From positions 1-10,267 of the forward strand of contig JAEZHG010000093.1 of the NCBI GenBank assembly GCA_023436945.1: DNA of 10,267 nt, in the 5' to 3' direction. A model generated the notes under the pieces. The model worked only from the letters and a program-made list of their open reading frames with translations. It ran no database searches and was not told where the DNA came from. Of this stretch, positions 1 through 7,157 are shown piece by piece (the first letter of the stretch is position 1; each line of letters begins with the position of its first letter). Position numbers and translations under genes: made by a program. This DNA comes from Pseudomonadota bacterium (GTDB taxonomy: Bacteria; Pseudomonadota; Alphaproteobacteria; Caulobacterales; Caulobacteraceae).

Positions 1-19
1 CAGTCATCCCCTGCCTGAC

Positions 20-58
20 TATGACGCGAGGCGAACATTGCCCCCATGTCGCATCATA
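20..58. promoter_or_regulatory. Imperfect inverted repeat upstream of the Lrp/AsnC gene
   Basis: TATGACGCGA (20-29) and TCGCATCATA (49-58) form a 10-bp inverted repeat with one mismatch, separated by 19 bp. It lies about 95 bp upstream of the regulator's start codon. Lrp/AsnC regulators often control their own genes through dyad sites, so it could be an autoregulatory operator. It could equally be chance or belong to an upstream gene. There is no U-tract after it, so it does not look like a terminator. I could not identify a convincing -35/-10 pair in 1-153. Confidence 0.2.
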
Positions 59-153
59 TCTCTCATTTCAGCGAAGAATCTTTGCGTTTGCGTTAAGCTC
101 GACACGAAGGCATGAATAGACAATGCAGCTTTAAACGGTAGGGGCATAAAATA

Positions 154-636
154 ATGTCGGCATCCCTAGACGCCATTGATGTGCGCATCCTCGAACAGCT
201 CCAGCGGGACTGTTCAATGTCTACCTCCGAACTTGCCGAGCGGGTTGGCCTGTCGCAGTCGCCCTGCTGGCGCCGTATCCAGCGCATGAAGGATGAGGGC
301 TATATCAAGGCTCAGGTCGCCATTTTGGATGCCGAGAAGCTGGGCTTCCAACTGCATGTTTTTGCGCAACTAAAGATCAAGCACCTGAGCGAGGAAGAGC
401 GCGAGAAGTTCGTCAGCGCCATCGAGGCGACGCCTGAAATCGTCGAGTGCTATTCGATCCTCGGCGAGCGCGACTGCATGATCAAAGTCATCGCACCGGA
501 CATAAAATGGTATCAGGAGTTCATCTTCACCAAGATCCTGAAACTGCCGGGTGTCGAGGACATTTCCTCCACTGTGGCATTGGCGGAGATGAAGCGTTCG
601 ACCTTCCTGCCGGTGCGTGGACTGGCCAAGAGCTGA
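154..636 (+). CDS. Lrp/AsnC family transcriptional regulator
   Basis: This is a 160-residue DNA-binding regulator, the usual length for a one-HTH Lrp/AsnC protein. Residues about 5-60 form the AsnC-type winged helix-turn-helix: an LDAIDVRILEQLQ helix, then STSELAERVGLSQSPCWRRI, where the SQSPCWRRI recognition helix is typical of the family. Residues about 65-150 form the ligand-sensing RAM domain, with the VECYSILGERDCMIKV strand-turn and the LPGVEDISSTVAL segment. Family members bind amino acids and act as dimers or octamers that bend DNA. An AGGGG ribosome-binding site at 140-144, nine bases before the ATG, supports the start. It converges with the peptidase genes and shares their terminator. 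The nearby receptor and peptidase genes suggest it controls peptide or amino-acid use, possibly its own promoter too, but this is inference. The effector cannot be told from the sequence. Confidence 0.93.
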   Translation: MSASLDAIDVRILEQLQRDCSMSTSELAERVGLSQSPCWRRIQRMKDEGYIKAQVAILDAEKLGFQLHVFAQLKIKHLSEEEREKFVSAIEATPEIVECYSILGERDCMIKVIAPDIKWYQEFIFTKILKLPGVEDISSTVALAEMKRSTFLPVRGLAKS

Positions 637-641
637 CAGTG

Positions 642-669
642 AAAAGGCCCGCCGAATGGCGGGCCTTTT
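642..669. terminator. Bidirectional intrinsic terminator between convergent genes
   Basis: AAAAGGCCCGCC (642-653) pairs perfectly with GGCGGGCCTTTT (658-669) around a GAAT loop, giving a 12-bp stem. The A/T ends supply a U-tract on either strand (CCTTTT). It sits 5 bp after the Lrp/AsnC stop codon and 6 bp after the stop of the minus-strand M61 gene, so it can end both transcripts. Confidence 0.9.
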
Positions 670-675
670 GCTATT

Positions 676-2376
676 TTAGATACCGCACTGGCTGTCTGAC
701 ACGCTGTTGCGGACCCACTGATAGGCCTCGCGTTCCGGTCCCCAAGGGTCAAGCCGCAAGGTCATTTCCACACCATCGCGGATGATGCGCACCTCGGCCT
801 CTCCATAGGGGCCATCCTCAAGCGTCTTGAGCGCATCGGGATCAACCAGACGGTCACCCGCAAGGAAGCCTGCGGCCTCGGCTGGCGTGTTTTCGATCAC
901 GCGCGAAATGCGGCCATCGAACTCGGTACGCAGGCCCGTATAGAAACGGCGCAGGGTCACGGCCTCGCGGTCGAAACAGACACCAAGCAGATGCGGCTGA
1001 AGGTCCAGGCGCTCGCCATTCATCATGGCATGGAAGTTGGCCACGCCCTCTTCGCCCAGCTCGGCGCGCAGAAGCTCTTCCCAGCCCTTCTGGCTATATT
1101 CCCCACCCGTCTCGCGCGCTTTCAGCAGGGGGCGCACCAGATCATCGACGCGGCGCGTGCCGTTGGAACGCTCGCGGATCAGGGCGTCCAACTGGGCGAA
1201 ATACATTGGGCCGCGCTGATAGGGCACCAGTTGCGCGTCGCCATCTGAGAAGAACAGCTGCGTGACCTCTGCGCTCGACAGGTTGCTGCGCGGGTTCAGG
1301 TAATAGGATTTGGCCAGAGCGTTCATGCCCTTGCCGAACAGTTCGACTGTGGTGATACCCACGCGCTGGCTCATCACCTCGGTGTAGTAGGAGGTCGAGC
1401 CTTCGGACCACCACTGGCTGGTGGCATCGCCCAGACCGCTGAGCCAGTTGTGCAGGGTCTCGTGAACCAGTAGGCCCAGCAACTCCTCGTCCTCGCGAAC
1501 CTCGCCCTTCACCGTGCCGAAGATGAAGGAGTTATGGCCGCCCGAACCACCGCCAGCGAAACGCTCGGTCGTGCGCATGAAGACCTTGAAGGGTTCGGTC
1601 TCGGTGCCGAAGAAATCCGAAAAGGCTCCGTATGCGCCCTCGATCTTCTGCAGCGCGGCATCCAGATCAAAGGGGGGCGGGGTCAGCCAATATCCGACAA
1701 ACTCGCCCTCGCCGCTGGCGGGCTGGCTGAGCAAAGGGCCAGCCATGAAGAAGCTGCCGTTGATGGCCTCGCGCGTGGTGGTCAGTTCCACATTGCCGAA
1801 GCCGAGGCTGCTGGCTGCGCGCGCCCCTTCGCCAAGGCCGCTGAGGTCCCAGTCCAGATCGACCTTGCGGGGCCAACCTTCCGGCGGAAGGGCCAGCATG
1901 ATGCCACCCGAGCCGTGGAAGCCCTTGCCCTCGGCGCGCATGTCGTAAAGCGGCCCGGGGCGCGTCGTCGGGGTGATCTCGCGCGGGGTGGCGACATAGG
2001 TCACCACCACATCGCCTACTGTGGCGCGGTCGATGGTCCAGCGGCGGCCCTGCCCGAACCCGCTGGGGTCCGGCGCATCTAGATCAACCGTCAACGTCAG
2101 TTGGCCTTGGTCATCGCGGGCCTGAATGGCCTCTGAATCCAGCAGAGCCGACGGAGCCATGACGCGCATTATCGGCATCTCGACCAGAACCGCTCCGGCC
2201 TTCACCGACGGGTTTTCCAGCGTCAGCTTCACGGCCATATCGGCCATCTGGTCATGAGCCAGTCGCGGGGCCAGTTCGATCTTAAGGTCGCTATCCGCGG
2301 CCAGCGCCACACTGGCGCAACCGCCCATCAGCAGGCCCGCAAGGCTCGACTTTATCAGGGTGCTGCGTTCGAACAT
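676..2376 (-). CDS. M61-family metallopeptidase (glycyl aminopeptidase-like) with PDZ-like domain
   Basis: Predicted exported zinc peptidase of about 566 residues, a normal length for family M61, whose type enzyme is a Sphingomonas aminopeptidase preferring N-terminal Gly or Ala. The zinc motif HETLHNW lies at residues 305-311 (His305, catalytic Glu306, His309). The third ligand is Glu325 in WSEGSTSYY, matching the M61 HExxHxW...EGxTxYY pattern. Residues about 480-545 resemble a PDZ domain (GRISRVIENTPAEAAGF), common in M61. A hydrophobic N-terminus ends in ASVALA, giving a signal-peptidase I site. The Cys in LLMGGCAS is a weak lipobox alternative. The first in-frame ATG (2400) overlaps the upstream stop as ATGA but lacks a ribosome-binding site. 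The ATG at 2376 has GGAG six bases upstream and gives the cleaner signal peptide, so I chose it. It probably trims imported peptides from the N-terminus; the substrate is inferred. Confidence 0.88.
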   Translation of the reverse strand: MFERSTLIKSSLAGLLMGGCASVALAADSDLKIELAPRLAHDQMADMAVKLTLENPSVKAGAVLVEMPIMRVMAPSALLDSEAIQARDDQGQLTLTVDLDAPDPSGFGQGRRWTIDRATVGDVVVTYVATPREITPTTRPGPLYDMRAEGKGFHGSGGIMLALPPEGWPRKVDLDWDLSGLGEGARAASSLGFGNVELTTTREAINGSFFMAGPLLSQPASGEGEFVGYWLTPPPFDLDAALQKIEGAYGAFSDFFGTETEPFKVFMRTTERFAGGGSGGHNSFIFGTVKGEVREDEELLGLLVHETLHNWLSGLGDATSQWWSEGSTSYYTEVMSQRVGITTVELFGKGMNALAKSYYLNPRSNLSSAEVTQLFFSDGDAQLVPYQRGPMYFAQLDALIRERSNGTRRVDDLVRPLLKARETGGEYSQKGWEELLRAELGEEGVANFHAMMNGERLDLQPHLLGVCFDREAVTLRRFYTGLRTEFDGRISRVIENTPAEAAGFLAGDRLVDPDALKTLEDGPYGEAEVRIIRDGVEMTLRLDPWGPEREAYQWVRNSVSDSQCGI

Positions 2377-2382
2377 GGCGGT

Positions 2383-2386
2383 CTCC
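2383..2386 (-). promoter_or_regulatory. Ribosome-binding site deciding the M61 start
   Basis: On the minus strand, GGAG is followed by a six-base spacer (ACCGCC) and the ATG at 2376-2374. No comparable site precedes the ATG at 2400. This favours a start 21 bases after the upstream gene's stop rather than the 4-base ATGA overlap. Confidence 0.6.
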
Positions 2387-2396
2387 AAAAGCTTCA

Positions 2397-3875
2397 TCAT
2401 TGGGCAGCAACCGTCACAAAGGCCCGCAGGTCATTGGCCATTTCTGTGCGTGCCAGCGGGTTGCTGTAGGCCATGTGGCCGCCCTCATATTCGCGCATCA
2501 CAATCCGCTCGCGTGGATAGGTCGCCTGCTGCGCAAGATAGCGGGCGGCTCCGAGCGTGGTGGTGGTGTCATAGATGCCCGTGCCGAGGAACAGGCGGAA
2601 CCTGTCATTGGCCGTCATGGCGCGGGATATGCCGCGATCATAGTCATAGTCGTCGAACGGACCGCCCGCCCCGCCCGTCGGCTGATAGCGCCAAGGGGCC
2701 ACGCGCGGTGCCATGGCGCGGTAGTCGTCCATGGGGTGCGTCACGCCAATATTCTGCGTCAGCTGGTGCGCCAGCAGGGGCGGCAGCATGGCATTGACCT
2801 TGTCATAGGGATCAGGCGCAGGGCGGCCATCCAGCATGGCGGGGCCTTTGTAGCGCCCGTCATAGACGCCGACGATCAGACCCTTGTCCTTCATCAGTTC
2901 ACGCGTGAAGGCCATCTTCGAAATGACCAGACGGTTAGCCAGATAATAGTCCATGGGAATCCCCGTCAGGGTTTCCAGTCGCACAGCCACGCGATACCGC
3001 TCGTGCTCGGCCAGATTGTTCCCGAGCTTCAGCGCCTCAAGATAGTCGCCCATGCCAAAGGTCCACGCCTCTTCGATGCGGGCCTTGATGTCATGGCTGT
3101 GCGGGATAAGCCCGTGATAGGCGGCGATGGCCGTCAATGCCGGAAGGTTGGTAGCGTAGGAGATGATATTGGCACGGCGCTGGGTCGTCTCGACCATGTT
3201 CAGCGCTTGCCCCAACAGGGCGACGCCTTCCAGCGGCATGTCCTGCGTCAACTGCTCGGCCACCATGGCGGCGCGCAGCGTGCCATAGCTCTCGCCCACC
3301 AGATATTTGGGCGAGGCCTCGCGGCCATTGTCCTTCAGCCATTTACGGATGAAGGCCGTCGTCATGCGGCTGTCCGCCTGATCGTTTGAGGCAGAGGCGG
3401 CATCTGACGGATTCACCAGACGGCTGAAGCCTGTCTCTGGCGGATCGATGAAAACAAGGTCCGCCACATCCAGCAGGCTGTCGCTGTTGGGCTTCAGCTC
3501 ATAGGGCTGGGGAATGTCCGCATCGGGGTCGGCGGGCGGGTCATAGCGTGTCGGGCCAAAGGCGCCGATGTGCAGATAGGACGAGGCCACGATCGGCCCG
3601 CCATTGAACAGGAACACCACCGGACGGCGCGGATCGCGCGGCTGGACCACATAGTCGGTGACGACAAAACGCGCATCGGGATGCTGGTCACCGCCTGCGA
3701 CGGCCGTCTCGGCCACACGCGCCAGATAGCGGATATTGCGGCCATTGAAACGACCACGATGAAGGCGCTCGAAAACGCGCCCTTCGGAAGCCAAGGCCGG
3801 AGCCCCCAAGGCTGTTGCACTGCCCACGGCTGCCATACCCGCCAGCAACAGGCGACGGTTCAGGTTTGCGGACAT
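2397..3875 (-). CDS. Serine carboxypeptidase-like protein, peptidase family S10, with Tat-type signal
   Basis: A 492-residue alpha/beta-hydrolase peptidase resembling bacterial S10 carboxypeptidases, which release C-terminal residues from peptides. The nucleophile is Ser196 in GESYG. The likely acid is Asp436 in GTGIYDTTTT and the base His467 in EGGHMAYSN. All three are in family order and spacing. VFLFNGGP...LHIGAFGP (88-108) is the family's substrate and oxyanion region, but NGGP is followed by IVASS rather than the usual GSSS-type run. LVFIDPPETGFSRL (140-153) matches the family's DQPxGTGxS-like segment only loosely. The N-terminus NRRLLLAGMAAVGSATALG resembles a twin-arginine signal, with an ALA cleavage site near residue 29, so export in folded form to the periplasm is likely. 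GGAGG lies five bases before the ATG. The gene follows the TonB-dependent receptor by 87 bp, with a terminator-like hairpin between them, and leads directly into the M61 gene. A role in periplasmic peptide trimming is inferred. Confidence 0.9.
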   Translation of the reverse strand: MSANLNRRLLLAGMAAVGSATALGAPALASEGRVFERLHRGRFNGRNIRYLARVAETAVAGGDQHPDARFVVTDYVVQPRDPRRPVVFLFNGGPIVASSYLHIGAFGPTRYDPPADPDADIPQPYELKPNSDSLLDVADLVFIDPPETGFSRLVNPSDAASASNDQADSRMTTAFIRKWLKDNGREASPKYLVGESYGTLRAAMVAEQLTQDMPLEGVALLGQALNMVETTQRRANIISYATNLPALTAIAAYHGLIPHSHDIKARIEEAWTFGMGDYLEALKLGNNLAEHERYRVAVRLETLTGIPMDYYLANRLVISKMAFTRELMKDKGLIVGVYDGRYKGPAMLDGRPAPDPYDKVNAMLPPLLAHQLTQNIGVTHPMDDYRAMAPRVAPWRYQPTGGAGGPFDDYDYDRGISRAMTANDRFRLFLGTGIYDTTTTLGAARYLAQQATYPRERIVMREYEGGHMAYSNPLARTEMANDLRAFVTVAAQ

Positions 3876-3913
3876 GACGACCTCCGGTCAGGCAGAAACT
3901 CAAAAAAGATAAA

Positions 3914-3943
3914 GGGCGGTCCACTCCCCCAAGCGGACCGCCC
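3914..3943 (-). terminator. Intrinsic terminator/attenuator between receptor and S10 gene
   Basis: Read on the minus strand, GGGCGGTCC (3943-3935) pairs with GGACCGCCC (3922-3914), a perfect 9-bp GC-rich stem with a 12-nt loop. The stem is followed at once by TTTATCTTTTTT, a good U-tract. It begins 20 bp after the TonB receptor stop. Only about 38 nt separate it from the S10 ATG, which leaves little room for a separate promoter. Partial termination with read-through into the peptidase genes is therefore the likeliest arrangement. Confidence 0.8.
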
Positions 3944-3962
3944 CTTGCCCCCTCCCGCTCTA

Positions 3963-6908
3963 TTAGAAGCGGGCGTTCACGCCGACGAAGAACAGGCGAC
4001 CCAGAATGTCGCCGTAAGAGCGCGTCGGATAGGACGGCATCTCGTCGGTCAGGTTGGTGACGCCACCGCGCAGGGTGTACTGGCCAAAGTCATACATGGC
4101 CGAGAGGCTGTGGCGAATATTGCCATCGATATCCGGATAAGGCGTGCTTTCGATGGTGTCGTACAGGTTCACCTTGGCGTCCGGCAGGACGTTGGCGGTA
4201 TAGGTCACACGCAGCGGACCGCGGGTGTAACGCACGTCATAGCGCGACACCCAGTCAGGGTTGGCCGTGGTGCCATCGGTGCGGGTGTAGTCAAAGCCTG
4301 TGACCGAGGTTTCCAGCAGCGAGGTGTGGGTGATCTCGGCGTTCAGTTCGAGGCTGCCGTAGTTGCCGCCCGCGAAGATGTCATCAAGGCTGAACGCATA
4401 GTTGATATTATAGACCTCGCCTTCGTAACGGACGGTACCCGCATTGAAGGTGGTCGAGATGGCGGTTGCGATCTGGCCATCCGGACCGTGGGTGAAGGCG
4501 TCACAGGCGTCGGTGCGAACGGTCGAGTCGAAGCAGGTCGCCAGGAAGTTTTCCGGCGTGAAGGCCGACAGACCGTCCTTCAGTTCCACCTCGATACGGT
4601 CTGCTACCAGCGTCAGGCCCGACACAAACGACGGCTGCCACACAACACCGAAGGTGGTGGTGTCGGACAGTTCGTTGCGCAGGTCCGGATTGCCGCCGGA
4701 GGTGATCAGCACATTATTGTAGTTCTCGCCGTCATCGGTGAAGGTCGCCAGTGGACCCCATGCCGGATTGGCGGCGAACAGGGCTTCACAGTTGGCGCGG
4801 CGAACAGCCGGATTCGGACCGGTGTTGATGCGGTCCATGTCGCACGGGTTGCGACCGATGGAGCCGAGCGCCGTCGAGGACGGTGCGAACAGTTGGCCCA
4901 GCGTCGGAGCGCGGAAGTTGCGGCTGCGCGAGGCACGGAAGCTGAGGTTATCGGTGACACCCCAGCGAAGGCCAGCACCCCAGACATTCTCGCGGCCAGC
5001 GATAGAGTTATCGACCGTGCGATAGGCACCGTCGATTTCCAGCGACTGGACCAGCGGCAGGGTGAAATCACCGCCGAAGACCGGCACCAGGAGCTCTGCC
5101 GAGAACTCGTTGGTGTTGTATTTGCCCGAGGTCGGGACGGTCACCGAACCCGTGCCGACGATGCCCTGTTGGGCCGCCTTTGATGGTGTGAAGGTGGAGT
5201 CTTCAGCGCGGTATTCATAGGCCAGCGAGAAGGAGATCGGGCCAGCAGGCAGATCGTAAAGGTCACCACCGATAGTCGCGAGGAAGTTGTCCTGCGTGTT
5301 CTCGAAGGTGTCACCCACACGCACGGCGATGTAGTCGCGCATGGCGTCGGTCACCGTGCCCTTGCCGAACATGTTCACCGGAACGCAGGTGGCGTCGAGG
5401 TTGGCGCAGACGATCTTGCCATCGACATTGATCGCATTGATCGCATTGTTCAGGCGGTCGTTCCAGACGTCCCAACCACGGGTTTCGCCATCAACCTGAG
5501 CGCGGCTGTAGGAGATGTCCCAGTAGTAGTTGCGGCCGGCGTAGTCGAAGTTGCCTTCAAGGCCGACTTGGGCGCGATAGACGTCCGTGGTGTGGACGAA
5601 CTCGCGGGTCGGAAGGGCGTCGTACCAGGTCTTGGACAGGAACAGCGGCGCGCCATTGGCAAAGCCCGGATTGGCGGCGCTCAGTTGCGCAATCGCCTCG
5701 GGCGTCAGGAAGGCGTTGTTGCGGGTGAACACCATAGCGCCCGCCGTGCCGCCGTTGCCGTTCAGCACCGTGCGGGCCTTGCCCTGCGTGCCGAACGGGT
5801 CACGCCCCTCGGTCTGGGCATAGGTGAACTCGCCCTTCAGGCGCACCTTGTCTGTAATGTCATAGCGGCCGATGACGGTGCCGTTGGTGCGCTCGACGCC
5901 CGTATAGAGGGCGGCAATGTCACGATAGTCCCAGCCTTCGCCGCCCGTGGCGAACGGGATGCCCTGAATGTCACCGGGGTTGTAGGTGGTGATGCTTTGA
6001 CCATTGCCCGCGAACTGGGTCATCTGGCCATCACGGGTCAGCACGAACTGCTGCAGCGGCGCGGGCGTCGTATAGATCACGCCGTTGTAGTTGAAGTTCC
6101 AGAAACGGGCGTTGAAGAACTCTTTGATGGCCGGAATGCCATCGTCGTTGCTGGTGTTCGCCGGGTTCGAGGTCGTCAGGCGCGCCAGATCAGAGAACGG
6201 ACGGTCATAGCTGAGCAGCGAGTCCGTCTTGGAATATTCGAGGCTGGCGGCAATGTTGGCGCGGCCATCAAGGAAGGTCTTGCCCCCCGTCAGACGCAGG
6301 CTGGTTTGCGGATAGTCATCGCGCGAGGAGATGCCGTACTGAGCATCGAACTCGAAGCCCTCATAGCTGTTGTTCAGAACATAGTTGATCACGCCGGCGA
6401 TTGCGTCCGAGCCGTAAACGGCAGCGCCACCGGCCTGAACCACGTCAACGCGCTTCAGAAGGCCCACGGGGATGATGTTGGTGTCGACAACACGGTCGCC
6501 CATGCCATCAGCCGTGGTCACGAAACGACGGCCGTTCACGAGAGTCAGGGTGCGGCCAGCGCCGAGACCGAACAGGTTGGGGTATTGCGAACCGTCGCCC
6601 GATTGCGAGCCGCTGCCGTCTGCCATGGGGGTGGACGGCACAACCGCCGTCATCTGGTTCAGCGCCTGACCGGCCTGAACGAAGCCACGCTCGTTCAGCA
6701 CTTCACTGTCTACAGCGGAAACCGGTGCCGAGGTGCTGGTCGATGCACGACGAATACGCGTGCCGGTCACAACAATATCGCCCAGTTCGGAAACTTCTTC
6801 CGCGCCCGGAGCCTGCTGCATGGCAAAGGCCGAGGTGGCCATGGCAGTGGTCAGAGCAACACCGGCAACAGTCGAAGCCAGTACGGTTTTCACCGAAATC
6901 TTATTCAC
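3963..6908 (-). CDS. TonB-dependent outer-membrane receptor
   Basis: A 981-residue outer-membrane transporter driven by TonB-ExbB-ExbD. The N-terminus is a Sec signal peptide (NKISVKTVLASTVAGVALTT..., cleaved near SAFA, about residue 29). A TonB box (DIVVTGTR) follows at about 44-51, then a plug domain to about residue 177, with typical LVNGRR and VYGSDAIAGVINYVL motifs. A beta-barrel ends in ...LGRLFFVGVNARF, with the C-terminal Phe expected of barrel proteins. Paired cysteines (for example VCANLDATC and the ATCFDSTVRTDACDAF segment) may form loop disulfides. No iron- or vitamin-specific partner genes are visible. The two exported peptidases downstream suggest peptides as substrate, but this is inference. 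Start choice: a GTG at 6908 with AGGGGA six bases upstream is preferred over an upstream in-frame GTG at 6923, which has no well-placed ribosome-binding site. The coding signal is uninterrupted and the stop is TAA. Confidence 0.95.
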   Translation of the reverse strand: MNKISVKTVLASTVAGVALTTAMATSAFAMQQAPGAEEVSELGDIVVTGTRIRRASTSTSAPVSAVDSEVLNERGFVQAGQALNQMTAVVPSTPMADGSGSQSGDGSQYPNLFGLGAGRTLTLVNGRRFVTTADGMGDRVVDTNIIPVGLLKRVDVVQAGGAAVYGSDAIAGVINYVLNNSYEGFEFDAQYGISSRDDYPQTSLRLTGGKTFLDGRANIAASLEYSKTDSLLSYDRPFSDLARLTTSNPANTSNDDGIPAIKEFFNARFWNFNYNGVIYTTPAPLQQFVLTRDGQMTQFAGNGQSITTYNPGDIQGIPFATGGEGWDYRDIAALYTGVERTNGTVIGRYDITDKVRLKGEFTYAQTEGRDPFGTQGKARTVLNGNGGTAGAMVFTRNNAFLTPEAIAQLSAANPGFANGAPLFLSKTWYDALPTREFVHTTDVYRAQVGLEGNFDYAGRNYYWDISYSRAQVDGETRGWDVWNDRLNNAINAINVDGKIVCANLDATCVPVNMFGKGTVTDAMRDYIAVRVGDTFENTQDNFLATIGGDLYDLPAGPISFSLAYEYRAEDSTFTPSKAAQQGIVGTGSVTVPTSGKYNTNEFSAELLVPVFGGDFTLPLVQSLEIDGAYRTVDNSIAGRENVWGAGLRWGVTDNLSFRASRSRNFRAPTLGQLFAPSSTALGSIGRNPCDMDRINTGPNPAVRRANCEALFAANPAWGPLATFTDDGENYNNVLITSGGNPDLRNELSDTTTFGVVWQPSFVSGLTLVADRIEVELKDGLSAFTPENFLATCFDSTVRTDACDAFTHGPDGQIATAISTTFNAGTVRYEGEVYNINYAFSLDDIFAGGNYGSLELNAEITHTSLLETSVTGFDYTRTDGTTANPDWVSRYDVRYTRGPLRVTYTANVLPDAKVNLYDTIESTPYPDIDGNIRHSLSAMYDFGQYTLRGGVTNLTDEMPSYPTRSYGDILGRLFFVGVNARF

Positions 6909-6914
6909 TTTCGT

Positions 6915-6920
6915 TCCCCT
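6915..6920 (-). promoter_or_regulatory. Ribosome-binding site deciding the TonB receptor GTG start
   Basis: AGGGGA on the minus strand is followed by ACGAAA and the GTG at 6908-6906. The site lies inside the five extra codons that a start at 6923 would add, which argues for the shorter protein. Confidence 0.65.
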
Positions 6921-6980
6921 CACTGACAGCGACGCACCCCTTATGCGCGCTATCCGCAGCGTGGGAACCTAACTGCTGAA

Positions 6981-6998
6981 AGAGGAAATATTTTCTCT
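6981..6998. promoter_or_regulatory. 18-bp AT-rich palindrome in the receptor upstream region (candidate operator)
   Basis: AGAGGAAATATTTTCTCT is an inverted repeat centred on an AT step, with 8 of 9 base pairs matching. It lies about 75-90 bp upstream of the receptor's GTG, in an AT-rich stretch within GC-rich DNA. AT-rich dyads flanked by AG and CT are reminiscent of Lrp-family sites (E. coli consensus YAGHAWATTWTDCTR), though the half-site spacing here is one base longer. It could be the target of the local Lrp/AsnC regulator or of another repressor or activator. I found no convincing -35/-10 pair, so its position relative to the promoter is unknown. Confidence 0.35.
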
Positions 6999-7110
6999 AT
7001 TTCTTACAAAAATGCAGCGCACCTCACATCAGCCATACATTTTTCGGCTCGTTGGAGACTTGATTATCCTCACGGCGATTAAGGCTACAGCGAGCGCTTC
7101 TCACAAACAA

Positions 7111-7140
7111 AAAAGGCCGCCCACGGATGGACGGCCTTTT
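7111..7140 (-). terminator. Intrinsic terminator of the autotransporter gene
   Basis: Read on the minus strand, AAAAGGCCG (7140-7132) pairs with CGGCCTTTT (7119-7111). The stem extends by three more pairs past one C-A mismatch, around a small loop, and is followed by a T-rich TTGTTTGT tail. It begins 17 bp after the autotransporter stop and separates that gene from the receptor's regulatory region. Confidence 0.85.
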
Positions 7141-7157
7141 CTCTTTTGGACGGAGCC

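Noticed and set aside
78..92. TTTGCG direct repeat in the Lrp leader
   Set aside because: Two adjacent 6-base copies are too short to support a function.
119..131. AATGCAGC shared by the leaders of the Lrp gene (122-129) and the receptor (7011-7018)
   Set aside because: An 8-base match between two non-coding stretches is expected by chance often enough, and it has no symmetry to suggest a binding site.
2398..2400. ATGA overlap start for the M61 gene, suggesting translational coupling
   Set aside because: No ribosome-binding site precedes it and the ATG at 2376 has a well-placed GGAG and a better signal peptide. Coupling by the overlap remains possible but is the weaker reading.
2400..3389. 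Plus-strand frame of 329 codons opposite the S10 gene
   Set aside because: It is antisense to a gene with an intact catalytic triad and shows no plausible protein features.
3570..5183. Long plus-strand frame of 537 codons spanning the S10/receptor boundary
   Set aside because: It runs antisense through two real genes and across their terminator, with no recognisable motif. It is a product of GC-rich codon usage.
5568..6926. Plus-strand frame of 452 codons opposite the TonB receptor
   Set aside because: It is entirely antisense to the plug and barrel coding region and its low-complexity Ala/Arg/Gly composition shows no family signature.
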